Assembly (NCBI GenBank): GCA_023079485.1 | Contig: CM041083.1 | Span: forward strand, 63,121,810 to 63,185,809 | Reading direction: 5' to 3' | DNA: 64,000 nt | DNA from: Archilochus colubris | Lineage: Eukaryota > Chordata > Aves > Apodiformes > Trochilidae | Shown: in pieces, positions 11,996-24,075 of the stretch | How the letters are laid out: every line of letters starts with the position of its first letter | Position numbering within the stretch: the first letter of the stretch is position 1 | Translations under genes and position numbers: made by a program | The notes under the pieces: generated by a model | Seen by the model: the letters and a program-made list of their open reading frames with translations, nothing else | Told to the model about the DNA's origin: nothing | The model's database searches: none

Positions 11996-12885
11996 CTGAT
12001 GAATTATTGGGGACTTCTGAAATGCTGAAATGCTAATGTTTGAATTAGCACAGGTGAAAATGTTCATAGGGGTGAAAGTGAGAGGAATAATAGAGAAATA
12101 ATCTTCCACGTATTTGGATTGATAATGGGAGTCTGGATCACAGACTGTAATTTTTTGTGAGGTCTGACTAAGTGCAGGTTTTCTGTCTGTCCTTGAGAGA
12201 AAATCACTGGTAGAGGGTCAGGACAGATGTTAGACAAGATTGTTTTAGCATTTTTCAGCTTCTTAAAATGTGTGGTAAGCCATGGTCAGAGTGAGAATAG
12301 AGTAAAGGTGGATCAGGCTGTAGGGAGTTGAGGATTACTGCCTGAAGCTCATGTAAGTGGCTACTGATGTTTCTCAAGAATCCTAGCAGCCCAGGATTGC
12401 TTTGTCATTCAAATGAAGGATTTGAAGGAATGAAGCCGTATCCCATTTGGAGAATAGTTTCTGAAGCCTTGTGCTCTTTTCTGGGTGCCAGACTGTTGGA
12501 TTTTGTCTTTCTTAGTCAAACATTTGCACTGGAAAGGTAGATTAAGAACACTAATTAGCCACATGCCTGGCAAAAGAAGGTATCACTTGAGAAACAGAGA
12601 ACTCAGTTGAACAACAGCCTGACTGTCAGTTTGTTGAGCTTTTTGAGAGCTTGAATGGACAAATAACTCCCATGTCAAGCTTTATCTTCTACACAGGAAG
12701 GCGTGCAAGGTTAGAAAAGGGTTATGTGCATTCCAGTATACACCCCCTCTCTTTAACACCTCAGCCACAGCCTACAGAAATTACAGGTTGCTTCATGCTC
12801 TCTCTTCGTCTCATTAGCTGAAGACAGACTGATGATACTTGAAGATTTTCAGCACCAGTGGGTCAGGAGGCATGCACGTGCGTGC

Positions 12886-12888
<3 letters not shown>

Positions 12889-12928
<40 letters not shown>
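12889..12928. repeat. (CA)20 microsatellite
   Basis: Forty bases of uninterrupted CA, preceded by a GTGCGTGCCTG stretch and followed by further partial CA units to about 12947. The overlapping open frame contains a run of Thr-His translated from this repeat and is not a gene. Confidence 0.97.
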
Positions 12929-12930
<2 letters not shown>

Positions 12931-15548
12931 CATACACAGGCACACCTCCTATTACATTATCACTGTTAGCATCACATGCCCTTTTAAGAGAGTCATAACA
13001 CATACTTTTTTCCTGAGTCCTCCTCCAGCGATTACCAAAACATCTTCCCTGGTACTTCTGAACCTAAACTTGCTGCTATCTAAATTTCCTTGTGGGCATT
13101 TCTACTGACTTCAGTGCTTATGGCCTTGGTCCATTATCTCTCTTCACCCTTCGGTGTTTCCTAGCCTTACTGTGCCTGGCACCTTTGAAAGCCATGTTCC
13201 AAGATAGGCTTGGAAAACTCACCTAATCTGACTCCTTCTTACATGCTCCTTCGATTTTCCTCAGGATGCCTCTGAAGGTGACCCTTGGGAACTGGGCAAA
13301 ATAAGGATCTCTCTTTTTGCTCCTTTCTGTATTGATACTTTTCCTGGTGTTCCTCTCTGCTTGAACTGAATTTTTCCTGAATCTGATCCTCGCAGCAGAT
13401 CTTGTCATGGGCAATTTTTGCAAACTGTGAACAAATGCTGCAAAGTTCTCTGTGTAGCACTATACCTGTATGATGCTTTTCCAAGTGCTGTTTTGAAGCT
13501 CAGACACAATTGTGGGTTACTCATACAGACTAAGTAAAAATATTTGGATCACTCCCATTTACTTCAGCTGCAACTGAATACATTTTGCAGAAAGTTATCA
13601 AATTGTCTGCAATGAACAACTCTGAAATTTCCTCTCCTGTACTCCCCCTCCTTCCAGCATTCATCCCCCATCTCCTCATTTACTGCTGCAGAGAACTGAC
13701 TGGATGGGTGGATCTGGAAATCTTATATTCATAGCATTCCCTTCTACAATCTTTATTTCTTCCCATCTTAATGCCACACACTCAATATAAAAGAAACCCT
13801 CAGCCTTCTTACTCTCTCCCTTCCCCCATCCCTGCCCTCCTGACAGATTCCAAATAAACCTTGAAACCCACTATCAGTTGTAAAACGTCTAATCAATGAA
13901 AGACACAGGAGCCAGTAATATGAAACCCTTTGCCTCAAGATCTTATTGTTTCTTACTGAACTTCAGTCTTTAAGGTCAGACATTCTAGCTGCTGTTTGGC
14001 TTGATGTTCATTGAATACAAAGTCAAACAAGGGGCAAGCCTGGGTAGGTTATTCCTCTGTTTACAAAGCAAGCAATATCCTGACTTGGACATTAAAAAGG
14101 CATTCTCACCTGGAGAACAGTGGGGGAAAAACTAGGAGAGATTTTGTATGGCAGGACCTGGAGCATCACACTCAGTGGTCTGCTTTGCCCCAAGTATTGA
14201 TGAATGGCAGAAAACTCAAGAAACAACAACTGCAAGGCAGTGAAAGACATAATTTGCAAAGGCCTGTTTTAAAAGCAAAGCTTGTAGAGGGTAGCTAAAG
14301 TCAGTACCTCCTACAAGCCCCTCTAAATCCACTGAAAGCCCTCTTGTCTACAGCTAGCTTTCCAGCAGCCCTGAAGGGAGGCAGCTGGGGAGGAGAAGAT
14401 TCCACCAGTATTTGAAACAGAAGAGAGGAGAGAAGTTATTTATAGAGGTAAAAATACAAGTACAATGGGATGAAACCAGCAGCATTTGACAATCATACAA
14501 AATTTACTGATGCTTTGGCATCATGTCTCAGGAAGAGAGAGATTTCTGTTCTTATGATGGTCCTAATTTGATGTGATTTAGCTCTGAGAAGTATACAGCA
14601 AGAAGACAAAAGAATTTATTTCTATGGTGGAAGGTGTAATTAGGAAATATGATTATTTGATCTACGTCTTGAATGTACTTTTGCTTTCTTGCTGTGGAGT
14701 TCCAAGGGAAAACAGTATTTTCAGTCTTAAAGGTTTCTGCAGATATTTATGGATACATTGTTCCTCCCTGCTAGGATGTCCCTCCAACAAATGGAGACTA
14801 AGAAGTTTTAATGTCTGGTGTCTTCAAACAATTTTGTCAAGAAGCAGCTGAGATCTGTTTACATTTTAAAGACAGTCTATTTAGTTAAATTGCCAAGCCT
14901 TACAAGAGCTGTGGTTATGGCAGTGTTCCGGGTCAACACCAGAAATACAAAGTGCAATAATGTATATTTTTCAAAAGGTCATGTTACTGAGGACAACCCC
15001 ACTCTGCAGTAGGGGAAAGATTTTCTTGGTCTTTTAAAGAGATTAAGAGCAATTGTGTGCTAATCCAGTAACTACGTGCAAGATGTATATTTATTTGCTG
15101 TCAAACTCGCATTTTGTGCTGCAAATTGCAAACTGAAAACTTGTCCTTAATCTGGTTTGACAAGTATTTTACATTATGTGGTGCTAAAAGAGCTACTAAA
15201 GCATTCTTGCTTTAGCTTTGTCACTTCCTCAGCGTTTGTGATAAACCCTTTTAAAGACCTCTTGTGGTAAAATCTCCCAGTGGAACAGGAGAATATCAGG
15301 CCTGACAGGGAGTCTTACTTGATGAAAATCACTGGTCTCTACAATCTTGTTTCTGAATCAGACACGAGGGTTTCACTACCAGTTCCAAAGGATTTGCTGG
15401 AATCCCTCTGATTTACACCCATAAAAGATCAGCATCAGGCCCCAGTGTTTTCATTTTTCATTTGTTTTTCTTGGCCCTTGTGTCCATTTACCAGTGTTGA
15501 ATACAATGTTCCTAAAACAGCAGATGTGCTTGTGAAATGAGGGAATAA

Positions 15549-15620
15549 AAGAAAAAAAAAAAGAAAGAAAAAGGAAAAAAAAAAGAAAAAAGATTTAAAA
15601 AATAATAAAAAAAAGGAGTA
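15549..15620. repeat. A-rich polypurine tract
   Basis: Seventy bases almost wholly A with scattered G (AAAGAAAGAAAAAGG-type) and a few T. It could be the remnant of a poly-A tail or a simple expansion; I see no retrocopy body upstream. Confidence 0.8.
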
Positions 15621-18600
15621 GCAGACTAGACTTCACTAAACAACGGGTAATCTTTTTTTGCCCTATAGTCTGAATTCTAGGTTTTTACACCAGTATAACT
15701 ACATTTATTTCTACAGGACTGTATCTGATAAGTTATAAACTCTTCCTAGTATACATACTTTTGTTATGGTAGTTCTTTTACAGATTCATTGCACTATGCT
15801 TAGTATTAGCTTGCATAACAACTGCTTAATACACAACACTGGCCACAGATTTTGTCCCAAGTCTGGGTTTCCAATGACTTCTATAATATTTCAGTCAGTA
15901 TATTACTTACTGGTTTCAAGGTATTATGGGATTTGTTACTCTTTCACTATTATTAAGTGCTTGGAGATATTAAGTAACATAGTAATTACACATAGTTCAT
16001 ACCAGTTATCACATTTATACCAGTTAAAACTGATGGGAGATCCAAATCTGCCCCAGTATCCAGATTCCTTTGATGTGGTAGGAAGAGCAGGTTCAAATTT
16101 GCCGAGTACTGACCACTCCAGTCTTAAGCAGCAGAGCATTAAACGAAGTGCTGAGCTTCAGCTGAATGAGTAATGTGACCAAACCACCCATCTGCTCTTC
16201 AACCTGCACAGCCAAGCCCTGTGTGAACAGGGAAGCCAAGGCTGTGTGTGATCACCTCCATTATTTGGTGCTGGAACCCAAGACCAGGCTACTATAGTTA
16301 GGCTGTAGCAAGCTACTCACAAAGTAATTTCTTCGAAATGGTCTGAGGCATTTTCAGTGATTATGGAAGTTACAGGGAATTTGTCTTCTCCCTTCTTGAA
16401 ATTATTCATTCACTGAGGACCAGGCTATAGATAAGGGAAATGAATGAATGGAAAAAACCAACCTGGGAGCATCAACAGCATCCTACTCTGTATCCAATCA
16501 GAAATCAGCTTTCAGTGTGTTAGGGTGAGTTGTTGCTGTGTATCATTAATTAGTCCTCTGGGATGATAACTGCTTTGAAACGTTTTTCAAAGCATTGATA
16601 GTCATGCAAGCAGCAACAGTAAATTTAGTACTTTAGAGTCATATTTTATTATCATTTATACCACACATAGTTGGAGCTATCACTTGATATCAAAAATTCA
16701 GTGTCAAATTAACACTCATTCAGAAGATGCCAGAATCAAGTCCACTTTCTGCTGCATCCACTGCCTTACACTTAAATGATGCAATGAGAGAAAGACCCAA
16801 CCCTTTCTTGCATGTGCATGAATAAAAGCATCAGTATTTCCAACTGACAGCATGCCCGTCCTGGTTGAGCCATGAAGTCTGTCAAGATAGAAGTGAGGAT
16901 AAAAAAGATGTTATCCTTGACACCAGCTTTGCCTCCCAGGGATCTGTATCTGACTCAGGTCCTTTGGCAGAAAGCAGAGGCTTTGTGGCAGGCACCTACC
17001 AGCAGCATTACACTGGTATGATCATTAATTTTGTCTGCTTCTCCAGGCACAAATTCTCTTTACAAGGTATTCAAAACACAGACAGGGTTAGCCCACCTGC
17101 TCCTAAAAAATATTAGAAAAGAGCATAGGCATTACTTTCCTCTGAGCCAATCTTCACCATGCTACATAGCAGGCAGTGTGTTTCACCTGGTGATGGTTTC
17201 CAGCTCAGAAGTAAAAACAGGGACTTAACTAACTGTGCCAGTTAAAATCCTGTAACACTTTCTTTGTAAATTGTTCTTATCCAGATAACATCCTCAACGG
17301 TAATTAATTAATTTCTGTCTAAAATTCTCTCTTAATTAAGAACATGATGTTCAGGACTTTATGCATAGATTCCCCAAGTAATATGTGCTCTCTAACTGAA
17401 AATACTCTTTCATCCCAGAAGTGGCTGAATTGCAACGATGAGCAAAATGCTTTTTGTGTATAGACTAAATAATTAGATGGTGAATTTCATTGGGTGCTTG
17501 GAGATCTCTAGACAGAGGATACAGCATAAATGTCAGACAGTCCTTGGCAGGAGTACCTATGGTCTCTGGATGATGGGTCAAGTGAGGAGGCCAGGAGTGT
17601 TGAGAATCTAACAACATAAGCTGAAGGCTTTCAGTGGGCCACCCTTTCTCTTCTAATAAAGACTGTGTATAAAGGATTTTCTATTGCATAACTAAAAGGT
17701 GTCAAACACATGAAAAATAAAATAACCTCTGTGGCTTTAAAAAAAGACCTTTCCCTTTCTGCTGTCTTACCTGGTATATTCCACATGGAATCTGAAGTGA
17801 TTACTCAAGGAATAGAAGACAACATCATACTTCTATTCAAGTTTCAAAAATCTATTAGGGTGATGATTTTGTGATATGTATCTTAGTGACAGGTGACCAA
17901 ATACCCGTGCTCCAGAGGTTTTAGGGGTTAGATCAAAACATGCTGAAGATAATGGAAGCATCCCCAGTGACTACAGTGTAGCCCCAGAACTTTACATTCT
18001 GCTATCATGCTTTTGCAGTTTCAAGTATTTGCTTTTTATGCTTTAAATCCTCCATTCCAGCAGGTTAATTAAGTAATCAGTATTCCTTTACGAAGTGATT
18101 GTGTTGCTTCTCAAGGTAGTAAGCACAGAAAAAATAAATACATGTTATATTTCAGTCCACCATTCCATGCTTAGTCCTAAGCAAATTTCATGTCTCAGAA
18201 AGTGTCAGGTTGATGGCCTCGGCACAAGCTTTTTCCTTTCATCTACAAACACTTACTCCAGCAGCAGAAAAAAAGCCTTCTCCATACTGATCCCTGACAG
18301 TACATCCTGAAGAGACTTCAAATGGCAGGTCCTCTAAGTCCTTGATCTGCCTGGCAGCCTCTGTAACAAAGGGGCAAATTTGTGATGGTGCTTTTTATGA
18401 TATGCTTCCCTAGCAGAAACTCAACTGGAAGTCTCACATTGTCTCAGAGATCAGTGCTGTCTAATATTATTCACTGGTGTTCTAAAAATAGTTATGATTA
18501 GATTACAACAGATAAAACCCCACAGAAATGGCTTAGAATGCTAACAGTTTCTTTTGGAAGAAACAGAATTTTTTCCCAGTGACATCTATCATTATGCTAG

Positions 18601-18654
18601 AAAAAAATTGCTCCCAAAGGATTTTTTTTCATATGCCCATTAAGTAATATGATG

Positions 18655-18721
18655 GGTGGTTTGTTTTGGTTTGTTTGTTATTTAAAAAAAAAAACAAAAA
18701 CAAAACAAAACAAAAAAAAAA
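18655..18721. repeat. Low-complexity inverted pair: GTTT-rich tract then AAAC-rich tract
   Basis: A TTTGTTTTGGTTTG-like stretch (18658-18680) is followed within a few bases by A11 and repeated CAAAA units (to 18721). The two arms are roughly reverse complements, so the strand could fold into an imperfect hairpin. Confidence 0.7.
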
Positions 18722-20289
18722 GCCTGAACTATAGAAGCCAAGAAATATGATAACAAAAGCATTTCTCACAATCACTAGTCTTGGGGAAGTGCTGACCATG
18801 ATACCTGATTATATCAGGCATAGGTGACTGCCCATTTTGTAGCATTTACAAGGTCACCATGACCCAAACAGGCAAAGAAGAATCCCAGTATATAATCCTT
18901 AGCAAACACAAAGCATATGGGGAATTATGAGTTGGCATGATAAGGTAACCATCTTGCTTATAGATGCCTGAAACAGAACTTCCAAAAATCCACTCTTTAT
19001 AACTACTCAACTTAAGCATGACTTACTTTTTGTTTTTTCTCTTTATAGTAGAATTCCTGCCTCAGGACCAGTTCTCTTTCCTTGAAAACTAATTTAGAAA
19101 TCTTGTCAGGCAGCATCAGGCAGATGAATGTAAGCAGCAGCCTTGGAAACTGGTATTTTATCCTGGTCACCTGCAGACAGAGGCTCTGAGCCTTCACTAC
19201 CTGTTCCCTGATTTGAAACACCCCAAACAGATGTTTTCCCCCATCACTGAGGGCTGCTGGCACCATGCATCCCTCATTCAGAAGGAAGAAAAGGGAGTGA
19301 AGAAAGAAGGATAGCTTTATAATCAGCTTGGATGGAGTGATGCTGATACTGAAAAGTTCCTTCTCTTTGCCATCACAGGACAGCCTTGCCTCCTGCCAGC
19401 TTATGATAATGAACACCAGGGCACTTGCCTGAAAGCATCTCAATTTAAGCTTTTTTCCCCATAATGAATCAAAGGAAAGGAACAATTCAACCCATCAAAC
19501 AGGAAAAATCCCTGTCATGATTCAGCCCAGGGGAAGGGCTGCCTTTGTGTTGAACTGTGTGACAGGTCTCTGTGTCCATCCCCTACCGAAGTGTTGCATC
19601 TTCTCCTCCTTATTTGCATCTCTCATCTGGGACCTATGCCCTCGGGCAAATTCCCAGCACCTGTGTATTTTTCATTACGGAGCTGGACCAGCTGCTTCTG
19701 CCAGCTTCTTAGAGAGCCAGCATGCCCTGCTATGAGCAGCAGCAAGGGAGAAGGACAGCGTGTCCTTCTGCCAGACCCTACCTAAAAAAAGGAAGCTGCT
19801 ATTTTACTTTCGGTGTCCCTAACACCCTAAGTCTGGGCTTTTTTTTGAAGGGGGGCTTCATACCAAGAGATGGGTGGTGCTAGCAGCAGCACTGGGAGAC
19901 AGAGGAGCAGCCTGTTGTGTGCTGTCTCACGTGTGGAGCAGGGTGTGACAACCATTTGCTTTTCTTCGGAAGCGATGGGGAAAAAAAAAAAAAACAACCA
20001 ACATTCCATTCACATCACAAGATTTTGTTCTCAGATTTGTTTGTCCCTGCTTAAATGTTATCTATCTGAGGTGCTCCTGTATTCTAACATAACAGAGATC
20101 AAATGGATAATTAAAACAGCGAACTGAACCGCTGGAAAGGAACTTAAGGAAATAAAACAGAGCAAAACTACAATAAAATAAAAAAAAAATAAAATCATAT
20201 TTTACACTTACAAGTACCCTCTCAGAATAAAGGCTAGCCAGAGAACTTTCAAGGAATAGGCAAGAAGAAAATAAATTAATTGCTATGAC

Positions 20290-20325
20290 TCACAAGTACA
20301 CTCAAAAGTACACTCAAAAGTACAC
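20290..20325. repeat. Three copies of a 12-bp tandem unit
   Basis: The unit TCAAAAGTACAC occurs twice exactly, preceded by one copy with a single change (TCACAAGTACAC). Confidence 0.9.
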
Positions 20326-21870
20326 GTTCTACTTCAAAGGTGAACAGATAGATACTGGCCAACAGCATAGGGACAAGCTAATTTTCTCAGGAAACTATAC
20401 AGTAGTCAGATGTTTAATTTTAAAAATGCCTTTTTTGAGTTCTCTGCTCAGTGAGCTGCATGGATTTACTTCAGAGGGTTACACAAGCCTGAAAGCCTCT
20501 TGAGCTTTGGACTGTCTGTACCTGAGTTCTGAAAACAAGATACATTTTGCTTGAAATTTTTCATATACTTCAACTGTTTTCTACCTCTACAAAATTCCTA
20601 CTCTCTCCTCAGTTGTTTTAGTACAATTTAGGAGCAACTCCATAAAAGTTGTTGGCGCTTGTTGTAAAACCTGCCTCACTGAAACACTTGTTTTTTAAAA
20701 AAATTGTTTTTCCAGCAGCATCGGCATTTCCTCCTCCTCCCCAAACCACCTCACCTTTTTCCAGTCATCTATTCTTTTGGCTATTATTTTAAGTACACCA
20801 ATAACAATATTGATGTAAGTTCAGTCCAGAGCGCTTAAAATAATAGAAAACTGCAGGCAAACCCTTTGGCTTCTTTTTTGTACCCAGTGTGGAACTGTTA
20901 GCACAAAAGCTGATAGCTGATAATGAGCAACCCCATTGGGAAGGATGCTGGAACACCAAGCTGTTTTTGTAGGGTGATCCAAAGTATAAGGAAGTTAATG
21001 GATGGCTTTATACTTAGGGCTCCAAGACCATGGGCTGGGATCAGGTTTTAAGAAGATGTATAATAGGCTAATTGTTCTGACCAGATAACAGCAATTTGCA
21101 GCTGGATGGGTATAAAGGGGCATTCATTCTGGAATGTTTTTACACGCAGCAAAGCAATTTTTTCACTCTTTATAAACCTGTTTACCAAGGAATTTAATAC
21201 AAGAGAAAATTAGTACTTTTTGAAGGACCTCATTTCTTAACTAGGCTATGCTACCTGCATACCCAACAGCAAATTCATCTGCTGATTGCTGAAGTAGCTA
21301 CACTCAGAATGGCTGCAGGATGTATTGTGTAGTGTTGTATGCTGCCAGCGTTACCTGCAGAATTACCAGAAAAGACAGATACAAATCTAATCAGAATGGC
21401 ATGAGAAAAAACCTACACAACACAACAAAAAGAATGAAACTATTCTCTAATAGTTCACTGATCTGCAGTTCAGCTGATCACTGCTGGGGTTGTGCATTTT
21501 CAGTTATTTGATGTTTGCCTCAAATAGTCCAAAATAAAAGTGGGAGGGAATAGCTGCTAATTCACAGGGAAGTTTAAGGGAAAGACCCTAGAAGAAGTAT
21601 CTGCAGTCATTGTACTTGGAAAACACAGAAGGTCTGAAAATTAAAATAATTTGGTAACTCTATGGTGAGAAGAAGCTCAGATGTTTAAGTCATCACTGAA
21701 GCTGAAATGGCAAACCTGAGCCCTGATACTAGCTGCAGCCTGTGCTACCCTGCAGATAGCCAAAAGGGGAGCTTCAGCTGCAAGACCAAGTGTCCAGGAT
21801 AGCAATCACTTGGAAATATTTGTGCCAAGAAGTGTAGCTCCATTACTGTTCTCCCACTAATGCAAAGGAT

Positions 21871-22015
21871 AATAGAATCAGAAAGATGCGGGTCTGGAAG
21901 GGGCCTCACTAAGTCCTTTAATTGGTTTCCTGCCCAAAGGCAGAATGAACTGTACTTATGCTATTTTTGGTAAGTGTGTGCATAACCTGTTCTTAAAGGT
22001 CTCCACTGATGGAGG
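21871..22015 (-). mobile_element. CR1 LINE fragment, 3' end
   Basis: The plus strand carries AATAGAATCA, then a CTGGAAGGGGCCTC block, then CATAACCTGTTCTTAAAGGTC and CTCCACTGATGGAGGCTTTG. This is the order and wording of the 3' end of a CR1 element inserted in minus orientation. Only about 145 bases are recognisable and several are diverged. The next open frame (21961-22223, minus) overlaps its left side by chance. Confidence 0.75.
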
Positions 22016-23997
22016 CTTTGCATGCTCAGAGGAGAAGGCAGGTGGTGATGACATCCAAGGTGGGATGGAAGGATAGAAAGGCAGACAGAGGTGGAGAACC
22101 AGTTAACCAGGAAGAGCTGGGTGCAAGAGCAAAGGAATGTGATAAGAAGAAGCAAAAAAAGTGAAAAATCCCATCCATAACATGTCTAGGAAAAATCCAA
22201 AGAATGTGGGGCATAGGATACAAAAGCCAGAGAAAGGTTATTGACAGGAATTACTTGAGAAAACGTGGAGTTCACACAGGAGGAAGTTAGGTAAGAGAAG
22301 GAGGACTTGTGTGGCAGGAAAACATCTTACTGTTTGATTTAAAAAAACATTATTCTTATTGCTTAACTAGTGATCCTATGCACATTCAGGCAATTGTTAC
22401 CTTGAAGTCTCTGTAGATATCCAGAGCACACTGTGTGAACTGCTGTGGTCTGGAGTTGGTTGTTTTAACTGACAGATCCACAAGTAAGGGTCTCAGGATC
22501 AGCACTGAAGTGTTGCCATATAAAGATGAGACCACATTACAGTCAAGTGTGAAAACCTAGCTAGCAACACAAAGTCCTTCCCTGGACATCAGCCAAATAC
22601 TGCTGCCACTGAGAGGTTACTACACCATCAGAGGAATCTTTCTAAGATAACAAATATGAGATATACATTTAAGCAGTTTCCATCTACTGAAAACAGTAGA
22701 CTAGTATCAGATGAGGAGAAAATGTAAGAGAATGGAGGAGAAAATGGAGGCAGGCATCTCACCTGCCATAAGTGAGCTTGCTGCCTGTCAGCAGAAACAG
22801 ACTGAGAAATTGCATTTTTGAGATATCCCTTTGTCTGTCTTAAAGGGACCACACCATTAATCTAACTGTGTAGGAGCATGATGCATTAAATATGCCCCAG
22901 GTGAGACAATGATGACAGAAGCTTGATAAGAATGCTTACCTTTCTTCTTAGTAAAGAACAGTACTATACTACATCATCAGCTCAGCTTCTTTGATGGTGT
23001 TAGATGATGTAATGGTCTGAGTCTGGAATGACACTGAGGAACTGTAAGTGAAAAAGGATGCTCTGTAACATCTCTGTGTGGGGCCTTGCTGCCTCTCATG
23101 TTTCCTATAAGAGAGCTGTGCTCTGTATAAGCAGGATAATAATGGTTGCTTTGTGGGGAGCGGGCTATGCTACAGAAAGCCACCCTCCAGCTCACACTTC
23201 ATGTGTTGAATACATTATAGAAGTGCAGCAGCACTAAGTGATTACTCAGGAAAACATCCCCACAGTAATAAAAAGCTTTAAGAGTGAGGCAGGATCTCTA
23301 GCAGCTATAAAAAATGTTGCTTTCCTGCCTCTTCTCCACGCAATGCTGAAACGTCACAGCACACTGACCAGCAGGCGACTACACAACCATAGGTCAAGAC
23401 CTCCCAGCCCTTTCTTTCCTAGAAAGTTTTAAATTAGCCAGCAGAAGAGTATAATGCTTGGGCTTTCATGAGCTCAACCTAGTATGAAAACAGGCAGAAA
23501 TGGTCACTCTGGCCACCACAAGCAAGGGGCTGCACAGCAGCTAGGGTGAACCTGCAGTCCCTGCTGATGAAACCCTGCCTGGATTCCACCCGTGTGACTT
23601 CACTTGTGAGACAAGTAATGGCTGAATGTATTGCTCCGAGGCCAAGTTTGAGGCAAGAGATTCCTTCTCTGTCTCTAGTGTTATTTCGGTATATTTTATT
23701 TGGCCCAGAATTTGGGAAAACAAGAGGGAGGTTTTCCATAGGGAGTGGAACGAGGAGGCAGGAAGGGCTACCATACTTCTCCAGACAGAAACTCCTACAG
23801 TGTCAGAGTCCAGCACTGCTGCAAGTGTCAACAGATCAAGTATGATACAGAAGGCCCTCTGCCAACTCTTTGCTACTGCAGCAGCAAACTGGGGAGAGCA
23901 CAGAATCTAATATCCAGTACCACAGAGTTAGGTTCAGTCTCTGCTGCAGTGGCACGAAGCAGGAAGGAATTAGTAACCACATTCTCCTTTCCATGCA

Positions 23998-24075
23998 GCA
24001 GGACAGGAGATGGTCCAGGGCCCCCAGCAGGACAGGAGATGGTCCAAGGCCCCCAGCAGGACAGGACAGGACAGG
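23998..24075. repeat. 29-bp tandem repeat, two copies plus a partial with a GGACA extension
   Basis: Copy 1 (23998-24026) and copy 2 (24027-24055) differ at one base. A third copy begins at 24056 and passes into short repeated ACAGG units. The unit starts GCAGGACAGGAGATGG. Confidence 0.9.

Larger units (their letters stand above)
11996..21870. other. Intergenic, no gene seen
   Basis: Nearly 10 kb without a supportable exon. It contains the (CA)20 microsatellite, an A/G-rich run at 15549-15620, a T/G then A/C-rich pair of tracts at 18655-18721, a poly-A at 19981-19994 and a 12-bp triple repeat at 20290-20325. The longer open frames (for example 15766-16173 plus and 19012-19485 minus) lack domain motifs, have no matching frames nearby, and look like chance. 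Confidence 0.5.

Noticed and set aside
12839..13108. 89-codon open frame with a Thr-His run
   Set aside because: The run is the translated (CA)20 microsatellite; no domain on either side.
16571..16594. Hairpin: 10-bp perfect stem with CGTT loop
   Set aside because: Stems of 9-10 bp with tiny loops are expected about once by chance in 64 kb; no flanking signal.
19012..19485. 157-codon minus-strand frame
   Set aside because: No domain, no splice-site or promoter context; hydrophobic patches look like chance translation of T/A-rich DNA.
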